A stretch of DNA of 64,000 nucleotides from Rotaria sp. Silwood1. Lineage: Eukaryota > Rotifera > Eurotatoria > Philodinida > Philodinidae. The notes beneath the pieces were generated by a model. The model did not search any database. It was not told the origin of the DNA and saw nothing but the letters and a program-made list of their open reading frames with translations. Of the stretch, positions 37,269-49,424 are shown one piece after another. Within the stretch, counting starts at the first letter, position 1; each line of letters begins with the position of its first letter. The translations under genes and the position numbers were made by a program. The stretch covers positions 1-64,000 of the forward strand of contig CAJNOP010000055.1 of the NCBI GenBank assembly GCA_905250075.1, in the 5' to 3' direction.

Positions 37269-40164
37269 AATACGATATTTGCAATGATTTACATTCTAAT
37301 TTATTGCATTTGTATGTTTTTGTTTCTTTGTCATATGGCTTTATAATATCAGGTATTAGTTATTCGTTAAATATAATATTTTTATGAATGTATTTGAAAT
37401 TATTAAACTAAAGTTTTGTTTATGAATTACTTTTGTGTTAGTGTTAATTCGTTTACATGAGAAGGTCCTCACATATGTTCCAACTAAGTTTTGACAGGAA
37501 CAAATTCAAGTTCAGTACTTTTATGCAGTTGAAAATAGCGAATCATGAAATAACGATGTGTGCATATATAATAATTAACTATTTAGTAAGAACATATTAA
37601 TTATTGATCAGCTAAATCTTTGAAAATTCCCTAGCTTTCTTGGCTCAATACCAAGTAGAACGCTATGATTGTTTAGATCGGCACCATTTTTATACAATCG
37701 ATATATGTAGTTTCAGACAATTTTTAAAAATATTATTCATATTAATAATAATAAATTGCGGGTTATTCAACTGAAAATCAAAGTCAATTAAAATTGCATG
37801 TGTATTGCTGAGTTTGATGTTAAAGAAATTTATTTATAAGCTTTTTTTATGAGCGGGGTCTATATTAATAAAAATATTCTCACTTATTTTACATTAAATA
37901 CGAGATTAATCTAATTATTAAAATATATTCATACAAATTTACGAAAATCAAATTCTAAAGATCAAACAGCTTCAAGCTAGTTTCGTTCGTATTGAAAATT
38001 TCTACACTAATCGACATATATATCTGGTTCAGATATGCTATGTATACACAGTGAACTCCGGAATTATTCGACTAGATTTATTTCCTTATTTGATCCGTGC
38101 TGTAGTAATTGGTAAGAAAAATTCAAACAGGGATTTGAGTAGGAAATCAGCTCTGACCTCACAGACTAGAGAATTCAATTCTCATCATAAAGAGTGTCTC
38201 AGAGATTCTGATACATTTTTAAAATTTATCGTTCTTGCATTCAACAAAAGCGAAGTCTTTGAAACTTTGACAAAGAATTATAAATGCCGAGTACGACATA
38301 ACTTCAAAGTTTCAGATCTACAGCTTGTACTACGAATGAGAACCAGTAATAATACTAACATGCACTATTTCTTTCAAATTTAGTTTTCGTAAAGCTTTTA
38401 ATTCTAAACATTTTCATACACATTTTTAAAGCTTTATTGTAATGAAGGTAGATTCAAAATACTTTCCTAAGAAAAACCCGAAACTCTCAAAAAGCGATTT
38501 CGTTGAATAATTTGGACTAATAGTTCCTAACAGTTAACTTCACTAAAGCCAAGTAAAAAGAAACAAATCTAACACAATATTTTGATTTTTCTTGAGACAG
38601 TACACAGAAGCATACTACAGTTGACTTCAGATACAGTAGAATTTAATTCTAATGTCTCGTTTACAGGTCAGTCACCACTCACGACATTGCTATGTTGTGT
38701 TCAAGACTATCTGAAAAGATCCAAACGATTATTGTCAACTTTGAAGTCATGTTTAATTTGGTTTCATGAGCCGTCCCATGACAAGCCCAAATATGATTTT
38801 AGATTTTGTTTTTTACGATAATCAGTATATATCGCTATGAATTTAGACATCTAATTTGAAAGATTTTTGTATAGGATTATTTTTGACAAAATCTAAATTT
38901 TTGTATTAATGCCAACAATCAGTTGAAAATATCATTTTCGATATGTAAGTATTAATTAAAGAGATTGAAGAAACTAGTTTTAAGGATAAAAGCAAATGCA
39001 CAAGGTATACAAATTCTGAAAATTTTACGTGCTTTAGAAATAGTCAATATAAACATGATAGAGATTCTATTGAACACTCCATATCGGATTAGTTAGCCAA
39101 AAGCTCTGTTCGTTTACTAAGATTATAGAGAGATAAAATGTTTTCTATCATATTAGGAACGATTTACTGTGATTTCTGTATTGAAATCAATATATTTCTG
39201 TAAGAAATAGAAAATTGAGTCAATTAAATTTTTATGTGTCATATTCAAGGACAAACCGACGTTCAAGATAATTAAATTTTGATTTACAGCACCTTTTTTT
39301 TTCTCTATGCTTTACTGCTCCGTCTGATTCCGTACAAGGAATTTGTATAAAACATCTTTTTAGTTTGATGAATTACGGGTCGTTCGAGCATTTAATGTAT
39401 GGATCAAAACATGAACTGTTCGTTCCAAACTCTGAAATGAAGCTAGGATACCGTGCACACCTAAGAGTTCGCAGCTCTTGTGAAGTCATCACATCTGATA
39501 ATAGTTGTATGGATTCAGATGAAGTTAAATATACAGTAACTTAAATCCAATCAGAAACTAATAGATTTCAATTCAGCCTCATAAACAATCTTTTTAAATG
39601 CTTGAATTATACGCGAATTCATACATGTCTAGGTGTCACAGACATTTCAATGCTTGAAAGAAAATCCATTTTACAAGTCAGAAATATGCCCAAAGGTACT
39701 ATTCAAATCCTTAACCGTAGTAAATCCAAACGTAACTCGATATCATTTCTAATGCTAGCGCTTTCCTGAGTACTTACCGAACACAAAACCATTTTCGGTG
39801 TTTAAATGAACTCTCTGCAATAAATTTTCCTTATGATTCGCTTCAAATCAACTTTTCTTCCTTTATGCAATTGGAACTTTCCTTAAAAACAAACGAAACA
39901 GGAGCAAGAAACAAGACAGATTTGATCATTAACTGCGTCAAGTAGTTCGAACCGTGAAACTTTCGAACATCCGGCAAACACCCCGTCACAGTTTTGCTGT
40001 GAAAAAAATCAAAAGACGAACAACAACGAAGTAATCTAATGATCTTGAAATTCTTCACCAAGCGATTCAACAGAAATGTTGCAAAATTGGTAACATCTTT
40101 TCTGAATAACCTCGCTTCGGCACGTATTGACCAAACGTGCGATTTCTTCATTTACTACAAAGTT
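37269..40164. other. intergenic, no gene seen
   Basis: About 2.9 kb. A 110-codon open frame at 38051-38383 (starting from a TTG-type codon rather than ATG) and shorter ones on both strands have no recognisable features. AT-rich, with no clear repeat until the 93-bp array begins. Confidence 0.4.
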
Positions 40165-40602
40165 TTAGGTTTCAGCACCGATCATATAACTAACTGCAAA
40201 TTCTTCTTTCGAACAGAATAAAATATCTGAATAGTTGTTTAGTATGAACAGTTTCTTCATCGATTGTTCCTCGATGCTGTAATCAAGTACAAATCTCTGC
40301 TTCATATCGAATAATCTATTTGAAAACTCGATTGATACAAATTATTTCTTGATCCAGTGTTCCTCAATGCTATTATCGGTTAGAAATCTTTTTTTCAAAT
40401 TCAATTAAAAATTTGAAAAGCTGATTGCTATGAATCACACTCAGATTATGCGCTACTTGATGCCATAATCAACTGTAAATCTTTTCTTTACACTGAATAA
40501 AATATCTGAATAATTGTTTAATATGAACTGTTTCTTGATCAAGTGTTTCTCGATGTTATAAATAACCACAAATCGTTCTTCTAAGGGAGCAAAATATAAG
40601 TG

Positions 40603-41190
40603 CAATTGCTTGATATGAAATATCTCTTGATCGTGTGTTGCGCGATGAGATAGTTAACTTCAGGTCTCTGATTTCAACTGAAGAATGGCTTGACTAATTG
40701 GATGATATGAAGTTTTCGTCAATCTTCATCTCTTTGCTCTTATAATCAACTGCAAATCTTAGCTCTATATTGAACAAAATACGTGAACAATCGTTTCTTA
40801 TGCATTGTTCCTTAATCAAGTGTTCTCCGATGATCTAACTAACCATAAATAGTCGGTTCCAATGGAACGAATAATTGGAATACTCACTTCTTATGGATTA
40901 TTTCTTCATCGGGTGTTGTTAGGTGATATGATCAACAACTGAAATTTGCTTCGAATAGAATAAAGTATTTGAGTAATTGAATGATATAAACTATTCTATG
41001 GTGGGACTCTTCTCGATGGTATAATCGACTACAAATCTTAGATCGGAAATGAATAAAACATTTTAATAGTTGCTCCGTATGAAATGCTTATCAGTCTAGT
41101 GTTCCTCAATGAAAGAATAAATTATCAATCGTTGCTCTCAATGGAACAAATAATTGGAATAGTCACTTCTTAAGAATTATTTCTTGATAA
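40603..41190 (+). repeat. segmental duplication inside the 93-bp array, copy A
   Basis: Shares a private order of unit variants with 42648-43230: a CGATCGTG/ATAGTTAACT variant, then TGGCTTGACTAATTGGAT, then TTTCTTATGNATTGTT, then GGAATAGTCRCTTCTTATGG, then CAATGAAAGAATAA. The two segments are about 2.04 kb apart, which is about 22 units. Confidence 0.7.
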
Positions 41191-42647
41191 AGCATTTTTA
41201 GATGGCATAATCAGCTACTAATATTTACTTCAAACTGAGTAAAGTACGTGAATAATTGATTGATATGAACTGTTACTTGCTTGTGCTCTCTTCGATACTC
41301 TAGTGTACTACAAACTGTAGGTTTGAATTAAGCAAAACATTTGTATAGTCGTTTCGTCTTAAATATTCCTTTATCTAGTGTTCCTCGACGTTATAATAAG
41401 TGATACATCATTTCTTTGAATTGAGCAAATAACTGGAATAGATGCTTCTTATGAGTTATTTCTTAATCGAGTATTATTAGGTGTAACAATCAACTATTGA
41501 TATTTTTTTTTCGAATTGAAGAAAATTTTGGATTAGTTATTTATTCCAAATTATTCTCTAATCGAGTATTTCTCGATAGTACAACCAGATACCGACCTCC
41601 GGTTGTAATTGTGGAAAGCATTTGAATTGTTGCTTGCTACCAGCTATTATTTGATCGAATGTTCGTGAACGATATAGTCAGCTACAGATCTTCGGTTTGA
41701 ATCCCACAAAACATGTAAACAGTTGTTTCGTATGTTTTATGCGTTGATCCATTGTGGCTTGACGACATTGCCTACTACAAACTTTGACTTGAATTGAAGA
41801 TACTATCAGAATTCTCGCTTGGTACGAATCATTCATTGATAGTGTTGCTCCATGATAGAATTCACCACAAATCTGTGCTTCGGATTGAACAAATTATTTG
41901 TAGAGCTGTTTGATATGAGTTATTTCTCGAACGAATGATTCTCAGTCGAATGATCAACTAGAAATTTTAGCTAAGAATTCAGCAAAATATGTGTACTGCT
42001 GTTTTCTATGAATTATTTCTTGATCTAGTGATCCTCAGTCACATGATCAAATGCAAATCTGGGCTTCGGATTGAACAAAATATTTGTAGAGCTGTTCCCT
42101 ACAAACTATTTGTTGTACGAGTAGTCCTCTTTCTTATGGTCAACTAGAAACCGTTGGTTAAAAGTGAGCAAAATACCTGAATAGTTGTTTGCTATGTATT
42201 ATTCCTTGTTGGAATGTATCTGAAAGATATAACCAACTATAATCAGTTGACAATTCAATACAATATTAGAATAGTTGTTTCGTATAGATTATATCTGGAT
42301 CGAGTGTTCGTTGATGCTGTAATGAATCTCAAATCTCTCCTCGAATAGAACGAAATATTTGACTACTTGATTCGTATCAATTTTTCTTTGTTATAGTGTT
42401 CTTTGATAGCATTTTAATGCACAAATTTTAGCTATCGATAGAACGAAATATTTGATTAGGTCTTTCGTCTGAATTTCCCTTTGATCTAGTGTTCTCAAGC
42501 GATGAAATCAAAACAACCTTTTCGTTAAGAATTCAATAAAGTATTTGAATAGTCGCTTGTTATGAATTATTTCTTACTCCACTGAATCTCGATGATACAA
42601 ACAACGACTAATCCCGCCTCTCAAGGAGAAAAACATATCTGAACAGT

Positions 42648-43230
42648 CACTTGATATGAATTATTCCTCGATCGTGCGCTGTGCAATGGCATAGTTAACT
42701 CCAAGTCTCTGATTCCAATTGAAAATAGTGCTTGACTAATTGGATAATATGAATTTTTCGTCGGTCTTGATGTCTTTGACTGTATAATCAACTATAAATC
42801 TTAGCTTTGAATTAAACCAAACATCTGAACACGCGTTTCTTATGTATTGTTGCTCAATCAAGTGTCCCTGGATGATATAACAAACTACAAATCGCTGCGC
42901 CCCATGGAAGAAATAATAGGAATAGTCGCTTCTTATGGATTATTTGTTGATGGAGTTTTCGCGAATGATAAAATTAACTGCTAATATTTGCTTCAAACTG
43001 GATAAAGTATTTAAATAACTGGATGATAAGAAGTTTTCCTTAGCCGTGCTTTTCTTACGCTTTAATCAGCTACACATCTTAACTCTGTATTGAAAAACAG
43101 GCTCGAATAGTCGCTTCGTATGAAATTCTTGCAAGTCTAGTTTTCCTCGATGAAAGAATAATTTATCAATCGTTTCTTTCAATGGAACAAATAGTCCGAA
43201 TAGTCACTTCTTGTGAGTTCTTTTATGGCC
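42648..43230 (+). repeat. segmental duplication inside the 93-bp array, copy B
   Basis: Second copy of the about 585-bp block at 40603-41190. The two match each other better than they match neighbouring units, so blocks of about six units were copied after the array had already diverged. Confidence 0.7.
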
Positions 43231-43416
43231 AAGTATTCGTAGATGCTGTAATCAAGTACTTGTTTTTACTACAGACTAGGTGAAGTATATGAATGACTAC
43301 ATAGTAGGAACTATTTGTTGGTCGTGCTCTCTTCGAATAATATAGTCCGCTACGAATCTTATCTCTGAATGAAACAAAACCTTTGAATAACAGCTTCGTC
43401 GAAAATGTTCGTTATC

Positions 43417-43623
43417 TTAGTGTTTCTCGACGATATATTTAATGATAACCAAAATATATGGATAAAAACCTGGAAAAAAGACAAAACAGATGCCAGAATA
43501 AAAGAAGTAACGAAATCGATGTAATGGTAGCTCATGTTCGTAAGAGATCATTGTAAAAATATCTTTGGGCCGAACAGTTTCTAATATATTCGTGTTTTGA
43601 GTAAAGTCACTAAATATTGTCAT
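43417..43623 (-). pseudogene. possible oligopeptide-transporter (OPT) family fragment
   Basis: A 68-codon frame contains LPLHRFRYFFYSGICFVFF followed directly by PGFYPYILVII. This recalls the OPT-family segment in which a charged loop with Arg-x-Arg-Phe-Phe enters a membrane helix ending in a Phe-Pro-Gly-Tyr/Phe word. Only about 40 residues resemble the family. The rest of a transporter (about 700 aa) is absent on either side, and the frame runs into the end of the 93-bp array. It is probably a gene relic, but chance hydrophobic similarity cannot be excluded. Confidence 0.35.
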
Positions 43624-46579
43624 CAATGATTATTTCTTTTTTTGGTGTGAAACAAAATTTTCAATACTGATGATTATTACTATTGTTGTAAGTTGTATCG
43701 TCCATGAAAACAAATAAACTGACAAAAAATAAAATGTTAATTAAATCGAACAATGATAACAAAACATGAATAATTAGGTCAAGTCAATTTTATCTAAGAC
43801 CTTTTTTCGATATATTGTTTTATATTTTCACTATGATTAGACTATACCGATGAAATTCAGTAAATTAGCAAGAAATGTATGTGAAAAGAAAATCTTCATT
43901 GACCACTTGTTTACAAAAGCAATAGGTCTTTAGAATATATTTATTTTTGCAGCATCTATTTATGATATAGATGCTGTTTGAAGTACATAGTGTTAATCGC
44001 AATAAGTTGTAAAATAAATTTAATAACAAAAAAGCTTTCATTTGAATATCAATCAGTATAGTTTCTCATTACTTCAGAACACAATGAAAAGTTTAGTCGC
44101 TTAATTTAGAACAAAAAAAAACGATTTTTTTTTTACATCATCCTTTTGCTTTGTTTTTGTGTTGATTTACAGACCTTAATTTTAAGAGCATAGATGAAAA
44201 GAAAAAAAAATAAGAGTATAGTAAGAAAGAGAGCAAAACAATTTGTCGCAATAGGTTTGTTTATAGATGTCAATACTTCGATCGTTAAATGTTTCAGTGT
44301 TCATCTTAAATTATTATTTTTCAACCAGACTGCGTCCAAATTCATACCCACACCCTTAATATAAATAAATTCTTTTCTTTTTTTATTTTGTTCTTTTTTT
44401 ATGCTGACCCCACTTATTAGTGATTCAGACTTTCAAATTTCACTGCTATAGTTTCACTTATCTAAGTATGTGTAGGAGAAGATGAAGAGATCATTTGTAT
44501 TGTAGATCAGTGATTCGCACACGAATTATGATATTGAATGACGGGTAGACATATTATTTGATCAGATGATTGTTGACAGGAAAAAGTTTTTTAAAGACTT
44601 ATTCGTAGTTCTATTCGAAATTAAACCAAAATCTGCTTGAAAAGGCTTTGTTCATCGAGATTACACTTATGAGTTCATCAGTGAATTGTCATTGATTGTT
44701 CGAACCATGATTGTCATGAGTTTACTGTAACCAACATCACTATTTATACGAATAGTTATATGACAACACCTCGTCTATCGAATAAAAATGACTCATTCAC
44801 ATCAAACAATTAAAAGAATTGCATGCTTGCTCTTTTATCCTGAGGCCATCATCCTTGCTACTTACTTCTTTCCATGCTGTTGCATAGCAGTAAAATTGAA
44901 AAGAAAACGTTACTCTGGTTGTGTGGCAGCTGCAAATATATTTTGTATTGTTTTGCATTAGTCGTTTGTAAGAAATGGTGAAGATTATGTCCCTTAAATG
45001 ACTCTGTTAGAATGTCGTAGTCTTTCTGTAAGTATTATGAGGAAGTAAATACTAATAGTTATCTCAATCGTTCTATCTGAATCAGACGTCGATTCGTGAG
45101 AATAAATACACCATATATAAACAAACATTCATGATAAAGTCTGCCATGAATATATTAAGGACAGATGATTCCGTTGCCTGTAATTAGAGATGAAAGTCGA
45201 TGCCTTAACCGACGGCGACGTTGATTGAAATTTTCAGTGCATCTATTCACAAAAGTGGCACACGGTAGGTAACGCAATGGAGATTAGGTGAAAAAAAATC
45301 GAAAGTGTACTTTTGCGAGATTGAAATAGTACTTAATATATGTCTGATGATGGACTATTTAATAGTATTACAATTCTTTCTACAAAGTTTAAGTCTTCTG
45401 AAAATAGCGCCATCTATACATAACGTACATGTTTTTATACGGCACTTACTACGAATGACTAAAAATAAGTGTTGAATTACTACTGATATTTCTTGTGAAT
45501 TTAGTTTTCTTTTTCACTACTATGATTTTCCTAGTAATTATATTAGTAAAATGAGACTTCGCTTCGCATCCCAATTTAAAACTTATTCAAAATTTGCAAG
45601 AATGTCCTCTCATATGTTCTCTATCACCATAGTTAGCATAAACTAACACAACTGTTCCTGGACTTTCGAAAAAGTCATGGTTAGCCAGGCATTTTCTATT
45701 TTTACCCTTCAAAAACGTTGCTGTCAGTATAAGATTGTATTCAAAATCAATGCAAAAAACTGCATCGAAACATATACGAACCTATATTTTTCAGAGAAAT
45801 GTTTTTCTTCTGAATTTTATTTTGCCATGAGATCTCATCGGACGAATTACTCAATAATTAAATTTTTTAGAAAAGGACTTTTTGATTTTGATCATCCACT
45901 AGTTCTAGCAGTAACAATCATCATATTGAATTTATAAGGACGTCGCGATACGACTTGAAAAATTTTTAATAGATTCATGCCCATGAATCTTTGAAACTGA
46001 GTTATGATCGTTGTCCTCAATTTTTTCCTATCAAGATATTTTTGCTTTCCAAATAATAATCGCTGGGCACAGATATGTCACAAAAATTGTGTTTTCCGGA
46101 AAACTCAATAGCTCGACAAGGACATATTTTTTCAGTTGTAACTTTCAAGATATTTTCTTAGTTATTCGACCTGTGTATAAGTGAAATTTCAGATCGAAAA
46201 ACCTAAAGCTGGATTAAAAGTTTAGTGAAACAGTTATAAATCGACTCCAGGGGTTCATAGGCACAAACTAGTTTGAGATTTTTCTAGCCTTACTCTGACG
46301 TTCTTGTAAATCCAATGTGAGCTCAAAAGTAGGGTATCAGTTTAGGTAGTATCTTCTTCAGCCAATCAGCTATCATCCTCTAGCTGTGATGCATTAGTGA
46401 AGTACAAATAATCGAGTTGAAAAAACTCATTCTCACATTCAAATAGTCGATGAAAACTCTTATGGAGTCAGCTTGAGAATCAGACTTAGAATTGAATATC
46501 ACTAAAAATTGATTTGCTTAGAAGTTTCTCTTTGATTTCAAGGTATAAGTTTTCTCACGCTTCTACTCAGATTGAAAAT
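43624..46579. other. intergenic, no gene seen
   Basis: About 2.9 kb of AT-rich sequence. A short CATACCCACACCC tract is at about 44345-44357. Small open frames are unrecognised. Confidence 0.4.
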
Positions 46580-47665
46580 ATGCCAACAATTTCGAAGAAA
46601 AAGATATGCGCAAAATGTGAGACAAATCCTGGTGTTGTTACTTGCGATGGATGCCATCAGTCTTTTTGTCAAAACCATTTATCTGAACATCGACAAGAAC
46701 TTTTACAAAAAATGGATGGAATTAATGATCAATGTGAACGTTTTCGACGAAGTCTTTCACAAGCAAATGATCCATCACCAATTTTATCTGCCATTGATCT
46801 TTGGGAACAAGACTCGATTAAGAAGATACGTTTGACAGCTGAAAAGGCTCGTGCTGATGTTCAACAGTATAACAAGCAAACGTTGAAGGATTTCGATGAA
46901 GCCATAGATAAGATTACTACGAGTATGGGTTCCAGCCGCAAAGCAAGTGATATGACTGAAATCGATCTTAAGAATTGGAATCGACAGCTTCAGAAACTGC
47001 AGGATTTGCTCAAAAAACCATTTCCAATTGGTGTTATAACTGATACAACACCTACATCTACTCTTCGTCTCATTAGAGTAACGTACGATCCACCCGTACC
47101 TGCTTCTACCCTATCAAAAGCGAACACAGAACAACATTCAACTGTTCAGCTGGAGTCACGTTCTTCGTTTCTGCAAGAAACAAACGCAAATGCTGATGAA
47201 CGATTTCACCAGGTTGTTGGACGTGTAAAATTATCAGAGGATGGTTTAGTCGCAGCATGTGTTGGTTATTCGAGTATCTGCGGTATCAAACTGTATGCCT
47301 CGGGAACTCATAACATTCTATTTCGAGTCATCTCTAAGAAAAATGAAGGCATATTTTTCGGTATATTGTCATCTATGCAAGGAATGACAGCACGATCAAC
47401 AGAACTACCATCAGCCTATGGTTGGCGAAATTTTGACCGAACTATTCTCAATGGCAATGCTCAGTTGAAAGGCTACAAAGAAAAAAATATTGCACCAGGC
47501 GATCACATGACATTGACAATTGATTGTGATCATAATCAACTTGTTCTCGCTCATCATCGACTAAAGCAAAAGGCTATATTGTCTGTTGATGTAAGCAAGT
47601 GTCCATGTCCATGGAGATTACTTGTTTCATCATTTGGCGAAGACACGATCTGTATCGTTCGCTAG
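46580..47665 (+). CDS. B-box zinc finger, coiled-coil, SPRY-like protein (TRIM-like without RING)
   Basis: This 361-aa protein begins with a B-box-type zinc finger: Cys10, Cys13, Cys22, Cys25, Cys30, His33 and His37 (KICAKCETNPGVVTCDGC, then HQSFCQNHLSEH). A charged, Leu/Gln-rich segment (about 40-160), likely coiled coil, follows, then a Ser/Thr-rich linker. The last about 130 residues form a beta-rich domain with a SPRY/B30.2-like pattern: FFGILSS, AYGWRNFD, GDHMTLTIDC, then WRLLVSSF near the end. This resembles TRIM proteins lacking the RING, a kind common in bdelloids. It is probably a cytosolic scaffold or recognition protein; the ligand is unknown. ATG 46580 is chosen as the first Met of the domain frame. 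CTACTCAG at 46563-46570, 9 nt upstream, may be a (trans-)splice acceptor. Confidence 0.78.
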   Translation: MPTISKKKICAKCETNPGVVTCDGCHQSFCQNHLSEHRQELLQKMDGINDQCERFRRSLSQANDPSPILSAIDLWEQDSIKKIRLTAEKARADVQQYNKQTLKDFDEAIDKITTSMGSSRKASDMTEIDLKNWNRQLQKLQDLLKKPFPIGVITDTTPTSTLRLIRVTYDPPVPASTLSKANTEQHSTVQLESRSSFLQETNANADERFHQVVGRVKLSEDGLVAACVGYSSICGIKLYASGTHNILFRVISKKNEGIFFGILSSMQGMTARSTELPSAYGWRNFDRTILNGNAQLKGYKEKNIAPGDHMTLTIDCDHNQLVLAHHRLKQKAILSVDVSKCPCPWRLLVSSFGEDTICIVR

Positions 47666-49424
47666 ATCCACTCTATGACAATCACAATCTTGTTTGCTTC
47701 ACTATTCACTTGAATTGTATCGTGAAATTCACATATATTTTTCGAAAAAAAAAATACTCACATCAGTGTAAGTTGAAGACAATGATTCTTTGACTGTTCT
47801 CTCCCATTTCCTAGTTACTGCGAAATACATTGTTGAATTTTATGACATATAAACTATTGCATGGTAGATGTGAATCATGATAGCAAATTGTGTGTAGATT
47901 TGATATAGTTTGTATACGACTGACACTATAGAATGACATAATCAAAATCTAACTTTAAGCAATAATCAATATGTGAGTTTCTATGTTTACCACAATACAA
48001 GATGTTGCATTGAGGTCTGTCGTCTATTTATTAAATTGGTATACATAGCAACTTGCCTCGATAGCTTGATCAATCACAAAAGAAATTAAAATTATAATAA
48101 ATTAAGAGGAAAATGAAATAAAAACAGAATATAATTAAGAAGTCCATTGTAGCAAAATAAATACAATATGAAGCATCAGTAAAAAACAAAAAAGAACTGC
48201 TGTCTGAAATATAAAAATAAATAATATGAAATCATTCTTTGATAGTTGGTTATTAGTGGTGGGCGATGATCATCTATTGTAATATCACCATTTCATTTAG
48301 AGGTATTCCTTGATATTGAAAGATGATGTTTTTGTTTCCATACTATACCATTCTCCTTGGAGAACGAAGGATATTAAAAATTTTTTTTGACAATCGAACG
48401 TAGAGTTGTGATACAGAGATTTTGTAGGTTTCAAATCAAATTGTTTCCATCAGCGTATCATATCGCCTGATTCTCATTCTTCAGAAGTCGTAAATGAGAG
48501 GTTCATTTCAGAGAGAGAGAGAGACAACAACAAACAAGAATTTTACTGTCAAATTGAAAAAATAGATGGAAGGCAACTAGGAGTAGTTGATTTTTCATTA
48601 GACCCAACGAGATTTGTTCGGTGCTTTAATTTATAAATGATTGTAGCCCTATCAATAATAAAATCCCATGTTGTCAAATATTTGGTTCTCTAGATATTCT
48701 GTTTCTGCCAACATTCAGCGTTCTCCTCTTAGATTTGACTACGGTTCAATTACGCTCTTATGAACCCATATTACAATTACTCTTGGAGGTATAATTATAT
48801 TCGCAATTCTTAATTCAACCTTATCAAATTTTTACGATATAATCGCAAATATTTCTGGCATGATGTAAATGTAGTCGAACACATTTTCATTTAATTTTGC
48901 TTTCTTTGTCATTAAATTTGAAGATGCTTACAACGATCGGTGTAAAAAGAATCGCAGCTGTTAGATTATATAATCATGCGATCACACGAAATACTAGTGG
49001 TTATACCTCGATTAATATACGATTAACTGATTTTATAATGTTCCTTTTTAGTTTATACGGTGAATGATAGTAACAATAAAATTTTCGTGAACAATCTAAT
49101 CATAAAATATCTAACCTTTCTTAGACAAGTTTATTAGATAATATCAATCAGCAAAGATTCCAAAGTGCTCGATTTTAAACAAATAGAGTCAAAAACAAAA
49201 AAACTAAAACAAGATAACTTCACGTGTATGATAAGAAAAAAAAACAAAGAAACTATTCTTTATCTTCGATCTCTGCAGTCAATATGAATATCTTTTCTTT
49301 ACTTTTGTTTATTACTTTCAACAATTATCATTGTCAATATTAGCCAACTAGACAAAAATCTTGATTTTTCACTTTGGATTCTAATTGATAATTATACTTA
49401 TTTTTTATTCTAGATACATTGACA
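47666..49424. other. intergenic, no gene seen
   Basis: About 1.8 kb of AT-rich sequence with no domain-bearing frame and no obvious repeat. A GAGAGAGAGAGA run lies near 48513-48524. Confidence 0.45.

Larger units (their letters stand above)
40165..43445. repeat. satellite-like array, ~35 diverged copies of a 93-bp unit
   Basis: About 3.3 kb is filled by head-to-tail copies of one unit. Landmark words recur every 90-97 bp: ATAATCAACTACAAATC-like words near 40183, 40277, 40464, 40740, 41021, 41208 and 41483, and onward to about 43434. The average spacing over 13 consecutive units from 40277 to 41483 is 92.8 bp. The unit consensus, in order, is TTCTTGATCNAGTGTT, CCTCGATG, ATAATCAACTACAAATC, GAATTGAACAAAATATTTG, AATAGTTGNTTCGTATGA. 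Individual copies differ by perhaps 25-40%, so the array is old. No gene lies inside; both strands are closed by stops. Higher-order periods of two (41877 and 42063) and three units (40863, 41140, 41420) are visible. Confidence 0.88.

Noticed and set aside
38051-38383. 110-codon plus-strand frame
   Set aside because: No ATG start, no recognisable domain, and no splice sites linking it to a longer product.
39843-40151. 102-codon minus-strand frame before the 93-bp array
   Set aside because: Overlaps an opposite frame of similar length; neither has domain features.
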